Shown here: piece after piece, positions 1 through 9,020 of the stretch
How the letters are laid out: each line of letters opens with the position of its first letter
How positions within the stretch are numbered: position 1 is the stretch's first letter
Assembly (NCBI GenBank): GCA_949284065.1
Contig: CASDUO010000013.1
Span: forward strand, 1-41,229
Direction: 5' to 3'
DNA from: an uncultured Bacillota bacterium
GTDB lineage: Bacteria > Bacillota > Clostridia > Peptostreptococcales > Anaerovoracaceae
Length of the DNA: 41,229 nt
The notes under the pieces: generated by a model
The model's database searches: none
Told to the model about the DNA's origin: nothing
What the model saw: the letters and a program-made list of their open reading frames with translations, nothing else
Position numbers and translations under genes: made by a program

Positions 1-68
1 GGTGGACAGCGGTGTGCTACCGGAGTGCTGTTCAGCAAATATGCAGCGTCAGGAGGTGAGACAGGTAG

Positions 69-251
69 ATGGCACAGGTAATAGTTAAAGAGAACGAAAG
101 CTTGGAAAGTGCACTCAAAAGATTCAAGAGATCGTGCGCAAGAGACGGCGTCATGAGCGAACTGAGAAAAAGAGAGCATTATGAAAAGCCCAGTGTAAAG
201 AGAAAGAAGAAATCCGAGGCTGCAAGAAAAAAAGCGAACAAAAAGTATTGA
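69..251 (+). CDS. rpsU: 30S ribosomal protein bS21
   Basis: Small-subunit ribosomal protein S21, which binds late near the anti-Shine-Dalgarno region of 16S rRNA and assists initiation. The 60-residue product has the family layout: an N-terminal strand ([20 protein letters not shown]), a central basic helix, and a Lys/Arg-rich tail with the [12 protein letters not shown] stretch. Length and composition are those of a normal bS21. The ATG follows a near-perfect Shine-Dalgarno AGGAGGTGA at 51-59. It is followed at once by a strong terminator, so it ends its own transcript. Only 68 bases lie upstream, too few to identify the preceding gene. Confidence 0.97.
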   Translation: MAQVIVKENESLESALKRFKRSCARDGVMSELRKREHYEKPSVKRKKKSEAARKKANKKY

Positions 252-261
252 TATACTGAGC

Positions 262-294
262 AAAAAGACGGTAGACCACCGTCTTTTTCCTTTT
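262..294 (+). terminator. Rho-independent terminator after rpsU
   Basis: Perfect 11-bp stem, AAAAAGACGGT (262-272) with ACCGTCTTTTT (278-288), a 5-base loop, then CC and a TTTT run. It separates rpsU from ybeY. Confidence 0.9.
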
Positions 295-299
295 GGATG

Positions 300-308
300 T
301 GGTATAAT
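300..308 (+). promoter_or_regulatory. Extended -10 promoter for ybeY-phoH-cdd-era-recO
   Basis: TGGTATAAT (TG-N-TATAAT, with TATAAT at 303-308) lies just after the rpsU terminator and 26 bases before the ybeY start. There is no clear -35 box, as expected of extended -10 promoters. It is placed to drive the tightly packed genes that follow. Confidence 0.65.
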
Positions 309-333
309 CCAAATCATAGGGAGAGGACGACCG

Positions 334-798
334 ATGATATTAGAATTCAATACAGAAGATCCGGCCGGCCAGAAATGGGCAGGGTCTATGGAAAAGGCAG
401 CTGAAGCTGTCATGGAGATGCATGATATAGATGGAGAAGAACTTTTTGTGAGTATTTCTTTCGTAGGTGCCGATGAAATAAGGGAGCTCAACAGAGAATA
501 CCGCAGCACAGATAAAGTAACCGATGTTTTGAGTTTCCCCCAGTTCGAGGACGTGGAAAGTCTGAGACAGGCATGCGATGGACCGGGACCGGTCATGGCC
601 GGCGATGTGGTCATATGCACCGAAAAGGCGGAAACCCAGGCAGAGGGATTCGGCCATTCGAAAGAAAGAGAGTTGGTGTATCTCTTCACCCACAGCCTGC
701 TGCATCTCATGGGGTATGATCATATGGAAAAAGAGGAAAAGGACCGTATGCGTACCGCAGAAGAGGATATAATGGAAAGGATCGGGCTGCCGAGATGA
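334..798 (+). CDS. ybeY: Endoribonuclease YbeY (rRNA maturation factor)
   Basis: Single-strand-specific zinc endoribonuclease involved in 16S rRNA 3'-end processing and 70S quality control. The family metal site H-x3-H-x5-H is visible as THSLLHLMGYDH (His120, His124, His130), preceded by the conserved RSTDKVTDVLSFP segment around residues 57-69. At 154 residues it has the usual length. The ATG follows GGGAGAGG at 320-327. Its stop codon is close to phoH, and the pair ybeY/phoH is a common Gram-positive neighbourhood, here in ybeY-first order. Likely first gene of the era operon. Confidence 0.96.
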   Translation: MILEFNTEDPAGQKWAGSMEKAAEAVMEMHDIDGEELFVSISFVGADEIRELNREYRSTDKVTDVLSFPQFEDVESLRQACDGPGPVMAGDVVICTEKAETQAEGFGHSKERELVYLFTHSLLHLMGYDHMEKEEKDRMRTAEEDIMERIGLPR

Positions 799-887
799 CT
801 GCGGCCCGGATCGCGGGATGGAACCGTTATTACGATAAAATAAAGATCGGATGCAATGCAGACAGGATTATGAATGGAGGAGAGTGT

Positions 888-1886
888 TTGGACAATCGGG
901 TTGCAAAAGTAAGTATAGGAGAGGGGCTGGACAGAGCCGAGCTTTTCGGCAGCATGGACAGTAATGTGAAGATCATCAAAGAATACCTTGATGTGGAAAT
1001 GGTCCAAAGGGGAGACGATGTCATAGTGAGCGGACCTGATGCGGAAAGCGGGGCAAAAGCTCTGAGGGATATGATGAGCGTCATCGAGGGCGGAGAAAGG
1101 CTCGACAGCCAGAAGGTGAACTACATAATGGCTCTTACGGGGAAAGGTCTTTCATATGCCGACAGCAATATAGACAAGGATATAATCTGTTATACCCAGA
1201 AGGGAAAGCCTCTCAAAGCTAAGACCATGGGCCAGGCGTCGTATGTAGATGCCATAAGGAAGAAGGACATAGTTTTCGGTATAGGTCCTGCGGGAACGGG
1301 AAAAACATATTTGGCCGTAGCTATGGCGGTAAGCGCATACAAACGTAAAGAAGTGGAAAAGATAATACTCACCCGGCCTGCTGTGGAAGCGGGAGAGCGG
1401 CTGGGATTCCTTCCCGGAGATCTGCAGGAAAAGGTGGACCCTTATCTCAGGCCCCTTTACGATGCTCTGTATGACGTTTTGGGCAGAGACAGCACAATGA
1501 GACTCAAGGAGAAGGAAGTTATAGAGATAGTCCCCCTGGCATACATGAGGGGGAGGACGCTGGATAATTCCTTCATCATCCTGGATGAAGCCCAGAACAC
1601 CACGAGAGAGCAGATGAAAATGTTCCTCACCAGGATGGGTTTCGGCTCAAAGGTCGTGGTGACCGGTGACGTCACTCAGGTGGACCTTCCCAGAGGGAAA
1701 AAGAGCGGACTCACAGAGGCGGCGAAGATACTGCGCAGTGTAAAGGGCATATCTTTTTGCTACCTCAAGGACGTAGATGTAGTGCGCCATCAGCTGGTGA
1801 AGAGGATAATCGGCGCATACGACAGATATTACAAAGAAAATCCGGAACCTGAGGAAGAACAGGGAAGAGAGACGGATAGGAAATGA
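888..1886 (+). CDS. phoH: PhoH family ATPase
   Basis: Cytoplasmic PhoH-type P-loop ATPase; the family has RNA-linked ATPase/helicase-like activity but its exact role is unsettled. Walker A is GPAGTGKT (about residues 133-140 from this start) and Walker B is IILDEAQN (about 230-237), with the family signature MRGRTL before it. I chose the TTG at 888 because GGAGG at 876-880 lies seven bases upstream and the product then begins MDNRVAKVSIGEG and has 332 residues, close to family length. An in-frame ATG at 795 overlaps the ybeY stop but adds 31 residues without family resemblance. Its stop overlaps the cdd start (ATGA), implying translational coupling. Confidence 0.93.
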   Translation: MDNRVAKVSIGEGLDRAELFGSMDSNVKIIKEYLDVEMVQRGDDVIVSGPDAESGAKALRDMMSVIEGGERLDSQKVNYIMALTGKGLSYADSNIDKDIICYTQKGKPLKAKTMGQASYVDAIRKKDIVFGIGPAGTGKTYLAVAMAVSAYKRKEVEKIILTRPAVEAGERLGFLPGDLQEKVDPYLRPLYDALYDVLGRDSTMRLKEKEVIEIVPLAYMRGRTLDNSFIILDEAQNTTREQMKMFLTRMGFGSKVVVTGDVTQVDLPRGKKSGLTEAAKILRSVKGISFCYLKDVDVVRHQLVKRIIGAYDRYYKENPEPEEEQGRETDRK

Positions 1887-2284
1887 AAGTGACTTCAGAC
1901 AAGAAAAAGGAGCTTTACCTGACAGCGAAAGAGGCCCTTGGCCGGGCATACGCTCCCTATTCGGGATTCAGCGTGGGAGCGGCCCTGCTTTCGGTGTCGG
2001 GAAACATATATACGGGAACGAATGTGGAAAGCGGGGCCTTCGCTGCAGGCATATGTGCCGAACGTGCGGCGCTGGCAACTGCCGTCACGGCAGGTGACAG
2101 GGAGTTCGCGGCCATAGCCGTAGCATCCTCGGAAGGGGAGGCCTGGCCCTGCGGCATATGCCGGCAGGCTCTTTACGAATTCTCACCGGAAATGGAAGTG
2201 ATCACAGGCAGCAGGGATGAGGATCTTTTCTCGGAAAAACTCAGTGACCTTCTGCCTCACGGATTCCGACTTGAAAGGAAGTGA
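1883..2284 (+). CDS. cdd: Cytidine deaminase
   Basis: Zinc enzyme that deaminates cytidine and deoxycytidine to uridine forms in pyrimidine salvage. The active-site motif CAE (Cys58-Ala-Glu60) and the second zinc motif PCGICRQ (Cys90, Cys93) are both intact, and NVES (47-50) corresponds to the substrate-binding NxE segment. The 133-residue length is normal for the small homotetrameric bacterial form. Start ATG overlaps the phoH stop by four bases. Placement between phoH and era is a typical Firmicute arrangement. Confidence 0.96.
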   Translation: MKVTSDKKKELYLTAKEALGRAYAPYSGFSVGAALLSVSGNIYTGTNVESGAFAAGICAERAALATAVTAGDREFAAIAVASSEGEAWPCGICRQALYEFSPEMEVITGSRDEDLFSEKLSDLLPHGFRLERK

Positions 2285-2359
2285 CCCGCCTTGCCGTAAA
2301 TAAGGCAGAAAAAGGGATGCTGAGCTGCAGGAACACAGGAAAAAAGAAAGGACATCATA

Positions 2360-3262
2360 TTGAAAAGCGGATTCATAGCTATAGTGGGGCGGCCCAACGT
2401 GGGGAAATCCACACTGCTCAATGCCATATTGGGGGAAAAGATATCTATAGTCTCCAGCAAACCCCAAACTACCAGGAACCGTATCAGAGGCATATATAAT
2501 GACGAGGACACCCAGCTTGTATTTTTGGACACCCCCGGCATACACAGGCCCAGGACCAAACTCGGAAGTTATATGACCGATTCCGCCATGGGGACTTTAG
2601 GCGATGTGGACGCTGTAGTGTTCATGGTGGACGAAAGCCCCAAAGCAGGCCCCGGAGACAGATATATCATTGAGGCTCTGGAAAAAGCCTCCGTACCGAA
2701 GGTGCTGGTCATCAACAAGACCGATCTTATGGACGAAGAGCAGTATGTGTCCATGGTGGACACATACAGAGGAACCGGTATATTTGACGAGATAATAGGC
2801 ATATCTGCAAAGGAAGGCCGGGGAGTGGATGTTTTGCTGGACTATCTGAAGAGCATCATGGAAGAGGGCCACAGGTATTACCCCGAAGACATGATCACAG
2901 ACAGCCCGGAAAGATTCATAGTAGGTGAGATCATCAGAGAAAAGATACTCATGTACATGGAGCAGGAAGTCCCTCACGGGATAGCTGTGCGCATAGAGAG
3001 CTTCGATGAGAACAAGACCACGAAAGGCGAGGAAAAGATAGATATAAGCGCAGTGATATACTGTGAAAGGAAATCGCATAAAAGCATGATCATAGGGAAG
3101 CAGGGAAGGAAGCTCAAAGGGATAGGCAAGGCTGCCAGAGAGGACATGGAAGCCCTTTTCGGGTGCAAGGTGTTCCTGGAGACGTGGGTGAAGGTGAAGG
3201 AGAACTGGAGAGACAGCGACATAGCCCTTTCCGACCTTGGATATAAGAAGGAAGAGTTCTGA
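2360..3262 (+). CDS. era: GTPase Era
   Basis: Essential ribosome-assembly GTPase that binds the 3' end of 16S rRNA. G1 is GRPNVGKST (residues 10-18), G3 is DTPG, G4 is NKTD and G5 is SAKE; a C-terminal KH domain with IIGKQGRKLKGIGKAAR follows. The 300-residue length is that of a full Era. The start is a TTG at 2360, supported by AAGAAAGGA at 2343-2351 and by the product beginning MKSGFIAIVGRPNVGKST; no nearby ATG gives the family N-terminus. The stop overlaps the recO start (TGATG). Confidence 0.97.
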   Translation: MKSGFIAIVGRPNVGKSTLLNAILGEKISIVSSKPQTTRNRIRGIYNDEDTQLVFLDTPGIHRPRTKLGSYMTDSAMGTLGDVDAVVFMVDESPKAGPGDRYIIEALEKASVPKVLVINKTDLMDEEQYVSMVDTYRGTGIFDEIIGISAKEGRGVDVLLDYLKSIMEEGHRYYPEDMITDSPERFIVGEIIREKILMYMEQEVPHGIAVRIESFDENKTTKGEEKIDISAVIYCERKSHKSMIIGKQGRKLKGIGKAAREDMEALFGCKVFLETWVKVKENWRDSDIALSDLGYKKEEF

Positions 3263-3996
3263 TGCGTGTAGAGACTGAGGCCATAGTGCTCAAACAGACG
3301 AAGGCTGCCAACGGCCGAAAGATGATAACCCTGCTATCCCGCAATTACGGAAAGATATCCGCAGGGAGCAGCTACGGGCCGAGAGGCAAGGCGGCCCTTG
3401 CCACCAGGCCCTTTACGAGGGCGCGCTATCAGATATACAAAAACAGAGATTCATACAATATAGACAGGGCGGAAGTCATAAAGAGCTATTATGCCATAGG
3501 CGAGGATATAGAAAAATACATAAGGGCCGCATATGCCCTTGAACTGGCAGATAAACTCATCGAAGAGGAACAGCCCGTGCCGGAGGTATACGAGCTCATG
3601 AGCACCTTTTTTTCTCTTATGGAGAAGAGGAACAAAGATCAAGACACCCTGCTTTTCGCATTCCAAATGAAGCTGCTGGATAGATTAGGCTATTGTCCGG
3701 ACATGGACGGCATAGGCGAAGAGGAAAACGAGGCTTCTGTCGTGCTGGATGTAGACGGAGGAAGGTTCCTGGAAGTATCCGGGAACGAGGATAACGACGG
3801 GGGAAATAGCAGATTGATTTTAGAGGTGAGTTTTGGTATAGTTAGTGTGTTAAGGTATTTCGTCCGGAATCCTTTGGAAAGACTGGAAAAACTGGCCTTG
3901 GAGCCTGAAATGGCAGCTGGGATAAGAGAGGTTTTGAGGACATACATAAAATATCATTTACAGATAGACAGACTGAAGAGTGAGGAGCTGCTTTAG
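3262..3996 (+). CDS. recO: DNA repair protein RecO
   Basis: Recombination mediator that with RecR loads RecA on SSB-coated DNA. The N-terminal OB-fold opens with the characteristic ETEAIVLKQTKAANGRKMITLLSRNYGKISAGSS region, followed by a helical domain (LLFAFQMKLLDRLGYCPDMD). At 244 residues it has family length. Most Firmicute RecO proteins carry a four-cysteine zinc site just after LGY; here only one cysteine remains (GYCPDMDG) and the rest is acidic, so zinc binding is probably lost. It overlaps the era stop, as in many Firmicutes. Confidence 0.93.
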   Translation: MRVETEAIVLKQTKAANGRKMITLLSRNYGKISAGSSYGPRGKAALATRPFTRARYQIYKNRDSYNIDRAEVIKSYYAIGEDIEKYIRAAYALELADKLIEEEQPVPEVYELMSTFFSLMEKRNKDQDTLLFAFQMKLLDRLGYCPDMDGIGEEENEASVVLDVDGGRFLEVSGNEDNDGGNSRLILEVSFGIVSVLRYFVRNPLERLEKLALEPEMAAGIREVLRTYIKYHLQIDRLKSEELL

Positions 3997-4039
3997 ACCA
4001 TCATAAAACTTTATTCGGACCAATTACGGGAGGTACGAC

Positions 4040-4807
4040 ATGGAAATAACTTTGGAAAAAATCGAACTGGTGAAAGACAGGACTGGTGTAAGTTACAAAG
4101 AGGCAAAAGAAGCCCTGGAAGCTGCTGACGGCAGCGTGGTGGACGCCATAATCGCAATAGAGGAGAGCATAAACATATCCTCAAGCAAAAAACTGGGTGA
4201 ACAGGGAAAGGCTGTGATGGATGCCATAAAGGATCTGATCAAAAAAGGGAACGTATCCAAGATCGTGGTCAAGAAAAAGGACGGGGAAGTCATGCTCTGC
4301 CTGCCCGTCAATGTAGGCATAGTAGGAGTCCTGGTAGCTCCGCTGGGCACAGTGGTAGGCGTCGTGGCCGCCATGGGATACAAGTGTGTGATAGAGGTAG
4401 TCAAGACAGACGGGACTGTAATAGATATCAGTGACAGCCTTCAGGATTTTACGGAAAAGGCCCAGGAAAAGGGAAGTGAATGGGCGCAGAAAGCAAAAGA
4501 AAAAGGCTCGGATCTCGCCGATATAGCAAAAGAGAAAGGTGCGGATTTCGCTGACATAGCTAAGGAAAAAGGTGCGGACTTCGCTGATATGGCAAAAGAG
4601 AAAGGTGTGGAGGCATACAGCAAGGTAAAGAGCAGTGATGCCTATGACAAGATTTCCGACGCTTATGAAAAAACCAGCGATGCAGTAAGGTCGCAGGTGA
4701 AGAAGACTAAGGAAGATCTCAGCGAGGGCTTCGAAGACCTGGAAGAAAAGAAAGATGAAATAATGGATGAGCTTCGCGACAGAGCTGATGACAGAAAAGA
4801 GAATTAA
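4040..4807 (+). CDS. DUF4342 protein with UBA-like N-terminus and 11-residue repeats
   Basis: Unknown function. Residues 1-45 resemble a UBA/TS-N helical domain (LVKDRTGVSYKEAKEALEAA...VDAI); residues 50-130 match the DUF4342 pattern, with a glycine/valine-rich segment (NVGIVGVLVAPLGTVVGVVAAMG, 91-113) that could be a membrane hairpin or buried strands. Residues 141-195 are five tandem 11-mers built on AKEKGADFADI, and a charged helical tail (EDLEEKKDEIMDELRDRADD) ends the protein. 11-residue amphipathic repeats are typical of surface-lying helices of LEA/apolipoprotein type; that comparison is inference. ATG follows GGGAGG at 4029-4034. Lies between recO and glyS. Confidence 0.85.
   Translation: MEITLEKIELVKDRTGVSYKEAKEALEAADGSVVDAIIAIEESINISSSKKLGEQGKAVMDAIKDLIKKGNVSKIVVKKKDGEVMLCLPVNVGIVGVLVAPLGTVVGVVAAMGYKCVIEVVKTDGTVIDISDSLQDFTEKAQEKGSEWAQKAKEKGSDLADIAKEKGADFADIAKEKGADFADMAKEKGVEAYSKVKSSDAYDKISDAYEKTSDAVRSQVKKTKEDLSEGFEDLEEKKDEIMDELRDRADDRKEN
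4460..4624 (+). repeat. Five tandem 33-bp coding repeats (11-residue units)
   Basis: Residues 141-195 of the DUF4342 protein repeat with an 11-residue period: AQEKGSEWAQK, AKEKGSDLADI, AKEKGADFADI, AKEKGADFADM, AKEKGVEAYSK. The two central copies are almost identical at DNA level, so copy number could vary by slippage. Confidence 0.9.
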
Positions 4808-4837
4808 AAAATAAAATAAAGAAAGGCAAAACTAAAT

Positions 4838-6241
4838 ATGAGCGAAAAAGTTACAATGGAAAAAATTGTTGCTTTGGCTAAAAACAGAGGATTCGTATAT
4901 CCCGGCTCCGACATATACGGCGGCCTGGCCAACACATGGGACTATGGTCCCTTGGGCATCGAGCTTAAAAACAACATCAGAGATGCATGGTGGAAAAAGT
5001 TCGTACAGGAATCGAAGTACAATGTGGGGCTGGATGCCGCCATACTGATGAATCCCCAGACATGGGTAGCGTCAGGACACGTAGGTGGATTTGCGGACCC
5101 TCTTATTGATTGCAAAAGCTGCAAAGCCAGATTCAGGGCGGACAACCTCATAGAGGATCAGATGGAAAAGGAAGGGATCACGGGAGTATCAGTGGACGGA
5201 TGGTCCAATGAGAAAATGGAAGGATATATAGCCGAAAAAGAGGTCAAGTGCCCTATATGCGGCAAGAGCGACTTCACGGGGATAAGGCAGTTCAACCTGA
5301 TGTTCAAGACCTTCCAGGGAGTCACCGAAGATGCAAAGGCCGAGATATATTTGAGACCTGAAACGGCACAGGGCATATTCGTCAATTTCAAAAATGTCCA
5401 GAGGACGTCGAGAAAAAAGATACCTTTCGGCATAGCCCAGGTGGGGAAATCTTTCAGGAACGAGATCACACCGGGGAACTTTATTTTCAGAACGAGAGAA
5501 TTCGAACAGATGGAACTGGAATTCTTCTGCAAGCCGGGAACCGACCTTGAGTGGTTCGGATACTGGAAGGATTTTTGTGTGGATTTCCTCAAGTCCATCG
5601 GTATAAAAGAAGAGAACATAAGGCTGAGAGATCATGAAAAGGAAGAACTCTCCCACTACAGCAATGCCACCACTGATATAGAGTTCCTTTTTCCTTTCGG
5701 ATGGGGAGAACTTTGGGGCATCGCCGACAGGACTGATTTCGATCTGAGCAGGCACATGGAACATTCCGGAGAAAAGATGGAGTACGATGATCCTGTGACT
5801 CATGAAAAGTATGTGCCCTATTGTATAGAGCCATCCCTGGGTCTCACCAGACTTTTCCTGGCTGTGATGGCGGACGCTTATGACGAGGAAGTGATCAAAA
5901 AGGATGACGGGTCGGAAGACAAGAGGACGGTAATGAGGTTCCATCCTGTACTTGCACCTGTAAAGGCGGCAGTGCTGCCCCTCACCAAAAAACTGGCAGA
6001 CATAGCCGAGCCCTTCCACGAAGAACTGACTGCATATTTCAATGTGGAATATGATGTGGCAGGCTCGATCGGAAAGAGATACAGGAGGCAGGACGAGGCG
6101 GGGACTCCATTCTGCATCTGTGTCGACGAAGATACGAGGGAGGACGGAGCCGTGACCATCAGAGACCGGGACACTATGGAACAGATCAGGATCGACATGA
6201 AGGACGTGAGGGCATACATAGAGGAAAAGACGGCATTTTGA
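4838..6241 (+). CDS. glyS: Glycine--tRNA ligase, dimeric (GlyQS/eukaryote-like) type
   Basis: Class II aminoacyl-tRNA synthetase charging tRNA-Gly, of the single-chain alpha2 type rather than the alpha2beta2 GlyQ/GlyS type. Start [29 protein letters not shown] and the segment [10 protein letters not shown] are signatures of this form. Motif 2 is [29 protein letters not shown] and motif 3 is [11 protein letters not shown] zinc-knuckle insertion holds CKSC and CPIC. The C-terminal anticodon domain has VLPLTKK...[16 protein letters not shown]. Length 467 is normal. No T-box leader fits in the 30 bases upstream. Confidence 0.97.
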   Translation: MSEKVTMEKIVALAKNRGFVYPGSDIYGGLANTWDYGPLGIELKNNIRDAWWKKFVQESKYNVGLDAAILMNPQTWVASGHVGGFADPLIDCKSCKARFRADNLIEDQMEKEGITGVSVDGWSNEKMEGYIAEKEVKCPICGKSDFTGIRQFNLMFKTFQGVTEDAKAEIYLRPETAQGIFVNFKNVQRTSRKKIPFGIAQVGKSFRNEITPGNFIFRTREFEQMELEFFCKPGTDLEWFGYWKDFCVDFLKSIGIKEENIRLRDHEKEELSHYSNATTDIEFLFPFGWGELWGIADRTDFDLSRHMEHSGEKMEYDDPVTHEKYVPYCIEPSLGLTRLFLAVMADAYDEEVIKKDDGSEDKRTVMRFHPVLAPVKAAVLPLTKKLADIAEPFHEELTAYFNVEYDVAGSIGKRYRRQDEAGTPFCICVDEDTREDGAVTIRDRDTMEQIRIDMKDVRAYIEEKTAF

Positions 6242-6322
6242 GCATAAAGGCGCCTGTTCATGAGATGATCGAGCACATAACATATAGCAAAGATGTAACG
6301 AAAGAGGAGTGAAAACAAAAAG

Positions 6323-8956
6323 ATGGAGAAGTATGTTTACATGTTCAGTGAAGGATCCAAGGACATGCGTGAACTCTTGGGAGGGAAAGGCGCGAACCTG
6401 GCAGAGATGACCAATCTGGGTCTGCCGGTACCTCAGGGATTCACCATAACCACTCAGGCCTGCACGAGGTACTACGAAGACGGAAAGAAGATAAGCGATG
6501 AGATAGCGGAGCAGATAGATGCGGCCATCGGCAGGATGGAAGAGATCACAGGGAAAAAATTCGGTGATAAGGAAAACCCGCTCTTAGTATCCGTAAGGTC
6601 GGGAGCCAGAGCCTCTATGCCGGGAATGATGGACACCATATTGAATCTGGGCCTCAATGAAGATGTGGTGGAGGTCCTTTCTGAAAGATCCGGGAACCCC
6701 AGATGGGCATGGGACAGTTACAGAAGATTCATCCAGATGTTTTCCGACGTGGTCATGGAAGTGGGCAAAAAATACTTTGAAGTGCTCATAGACCAGATGA
6801 AAGAAAAGAAAGGCGTTACAGAAGACGTAGATCTGACTGCAGATGACCTCAAGGATCTGGCAGGACAGTTCAAGGCTGAGTACAAAAGCAAGATCGGCAA
6901 GGATTTCCCCACCGATGCGAAGGAACAGCTCATGGAAGCCATAAAGGCTGTATTCCGTTCATGGGACAATCCCAGGGCCAACGTGTACAGGAGAGATCAC
7001 GATATACCCTATTCATGGGGGACTGCGGTAAACGTGCAGATGATGGCTTTCGGAAATATGGGCAACACATCAGGTACAGGTGTGGCATTCACCAGGGATC
7101 CGGCCACGGGAGAAAAGAAGCTCATGGGAGAGTTCCTTTTGAACGCTCAGGGCGAAGACGTGGTTGCCGGCGTGCGTACGCCCAAGAAGATACAGCAGCT
7201 GGAAAAAGACATGCCTGAAGTTTTCAAGGAGTTCACCAAAATATGTTCCACCCTGGAGAACCACTATAGAGACATGCAGGACATGGAATTCACCATCGAG
7301 GATAAAAAACTCTACATGCTCCAGACCAGGAACGGGAAAAGGACTGCCCAGGCAGCATTGAAAATAGCATGTGACCTGGTGGATGAAGGAAAGATAACAG
7401 AAGAGGAGGCTGTACTCATGATCGAGCCCCGCAATCTGGATACGCTGCTCCATCCCCAGTTCGATGCCGACGCACTCAAGGCGGCAAGCCCCTTAGGCAA
7501 AGGCCTTGCAGCATCACCCGGCGCAGCTGCGGGGAAGGTGGTTTTCAATGCAGATGATGCTAAAGACTGGGCCGAAAACAAAAAAGAAAAAGTCGTCCTC
7601 GTAAGGCTGGAAACTTCCCCCGAAGACATCGAGGGGATGAAGGCGGCAGAGGGGATACTGACAGTGAGAGGCGGTATGACATCCCATGCTGCTGTAGTGG
7701 CAAGAGGCATGGGGACATGCTGCGTTTCTGGGTGCTCCGAAATAAAGATGGACGAGGACAACAAGGTATTCACTCTCGGAGGGGAGGAATTCCACGAGGG
7801 TGACGAGATATCCATAGACGGATCTACAGGAAATATATACAAAGGGATAATGCCGTCGGTAGATGCCGGCATTTCCGGAGAATTCGGAAGGATAATGGGA
7901 TGGGCCGACAAGGCAAGAAGGCTGAAGGTCAGGACCAACGCCGACACCCCTTCCGATGCAAGGAGAGCGAGAGAGCTTGGAGCAGAGGGCATAGGTCTTT
8001 GCAGGACGGAGCACATGTTCTTCGAGGAGGACAGGATAGGGCCGTTCAGAGAAATGATATGTGCCGACAGTCAGGAAGACAGGCAAAAAGCTTTGGACAA
8101 GATATTGCCCCTGCAGCAGGGCGATTTTGAACAGCTTTATGAGGCGCTGGAAGGGAATCCCGTGACCATCAGACTTTTGGATCCGCCCCTCCATGAGTTC
8201 GTTCCAAAGGAAGAGGACGAAATAGCCCAGCTGGCGAAAGCCCAGGGGAAGACTGTGGATGAGATCAAAAAGCTCATCAGCGAACTCCACGAGGTCAACC
8301 CCATGATGGGACACAGAGGGTGCAGGCTTGCGGTGACCTTCCCTGAGATCGCAGAGATGCAGGCAAAGGCCATAATCAGGGCAGCCATCAAAGTTCAAAA
8401 GGATCACAAAGATTGGAAGGTGGAGCCTGAGATAATGATACCTCTGGTCGGGGACAGCAAAGAATACGGATATGTGAAAGATATAATATGCAGGACCGTA
8501 GACAGAGAGATAGAGGAAAGCGGCGTGAACATCGACTACCTGGTGGGGACCATGATGGAGATACCCAGGGCATGTCTGATAGCCGATGAGATAGCGAAAG
8601 AAGCTGACTTCTTCTCCTTCGGCACCAACGACCTGACGCAGATGACTTTCGGATTTTCAAGGGACGATGCAGGGAAGTTCCTCGGGTACTACTATGATAC
8701 CAAGATATTTGAGAACGATCCCTTTGCAAGACTGGACAGGAACGGAGTGGGGCAGCTCATAAAAACGGCTCTTGACAAGGCAAGGCCGGTGAACAAAGAT
8801 CTCCATGCCGGCATATGCGGCGAGCATGGCGGAGACCCTTCCTCCATCGAATTCTGCAACGAGGTGGGATTGGATTATGTCTCCTGTTCACCTTTCAGAG
8901 TCCCCATTGCGAGACTAGCGGCGGCACAGGCAGCTATAAGGGACAAACTCGCATAA
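6323..8956 (+). CDS. ppdK: Pyruvate, phosphate dikinase
   Basis: Interconverts pyruvate + ATP + Pi and PEP + AMP + PPi; in fermenting Clostridia it often serves glycolysis with PPi. The nucleotide-binding domain starts LLGGKGANLAEMTNLGLPVPQGF; the swivelling phosphohistidine domain has GGMTSHAAVVARGMG with His455, and the C-terminal PEP/pyruvate barrel has GICGEHGGDPSS with Cys832 as acid/base. All 877 residues are present. Start ATG follows AAAGAGGAGTG. The regulatory kinase/phosphatase (DUF299) that often accompanies ppdK is not in this window. Confidence 0.98.
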   Translation: MEKYVYMFSEGSKDMRELLGGKGANLAEMTNLGLPVPQGFTITTQACTRYYEDGKKISDEIAEQIDAAIGRMEEITGKKFGDKENPLLVSVRSGARASMPGMMDTILNLGLNEDVVEVLSERSGNPRWAWDSYRRFIQMFSDVVMEVGKKYFEVLIDQMKEKKGVTEDVDLTADDLKDLAGQFKAEYKSKIGKDFPTDAKEQLMEAIKAVFRSWDNPRANVYRRDHDIPYSWGTAVNVQMMAFGNMGNTSGTGVAFTRDPATGEKKLMGEFLLNAQGEDVVAGVRTPKKIQQLEKDMPEVFKEFTKICSTLENHYRDMQDMEFTIEDKKLYMLQTRNGKRTAQAALKIACDLVDEGKITEEEAVLMIEPRNLDTLLHPQFDADALKAASPLGKGLAASPGAAAGKVVFNADDAKDWAENKKEKVVLVRLETSPEDIEGMKAAEGILTVRGGMTSHAAVVARGMGTCCVSGCSEIKMDEDNKVFTLGGEEFHEGDEISIDGSTGNIYKGIMPSVDAGISGEFGRIMGWADKARRLKVRTNADTPSDARRARELGAEGIGLCRTEHMFFEEDRIGPFREMICADSQEDRQKALDKILPLQQGDFEQLYEALEGNPVTIRLLDPPLHEFVPKEEDEIAQLAKAQGKTVDEIKKLISELHEVNPMMGHRGCRLAVTFPEIAEMQAKAIIRAAIKVQKDHKDWKVEPEIMIPLVGDSKEYGYVKDIICRTVDREIEESGVNIDYLVGTMMEIPRACLIADEIAKEADFFSFGTNDLTQMTFGFSRDDAGKFLGYYYDTKIFENDPFARLDRNGVGQLIKTALDKARPVNKDLHAGICGEHGGDPSSIEFCNEVGLDYVSCSPFRVPIARLAAAQAAIRDKLA

Positions 8957-8985
8957 GAAAGTATGATCGTAGATATAACATGTAA

Positions 8986-9020
8986 GGGGCCGGAGGACAG
9001 CCTTGCTGTTCGCCGGCCTC
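8986..9020 (+). promoter_or_regulatory. Long hairpin over the azlC ribosome-binding site
   Basis: GGCCGG (8988-8993) pairs with CCGGCC (9013-9018), and after one A/G mismatch GGACAGC (8995-9001) pairs with GCTGTTC (9005-9011), leaving a three-base loop. The stem contains the GGAGG (8992-8996), and the TTG at 9003 begins in the loop. No T-run follows, so it is not a canonical terminator; it may block translation of azlC or end ppdK mRNA by protecting its 3' end. Confidence 0.55.

Noticed and set aside
1..68. End of an upstream gene in frame 1 or 2
   Set aside because: Frames are open for a few codons only and nothing recognisable can be read from so short a stretch.
795..887. N-terminal extension of PhoH from ATG 795
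   Set aside because: The 31 added residues do not resemble the family, and TTG 888 has a well-placed GGAGG.
4460..4624. CRISPR-like array
   Set aside because: The 33-bp repeats are contiguous, in frame and coding, with no spacers.
5189..6283. Long open frame of 364 codons on the minus strand
   Set aside because: It lies antisense across glyS, which has full family motifs; the translation has no recognisable domain and no ribosome-binding site.
7514..8407. Open frame of 297 codons on the minus strand
   Set aside because: Antisense to ppdK, a clear full-length enzyme; reads as a shadow frame.
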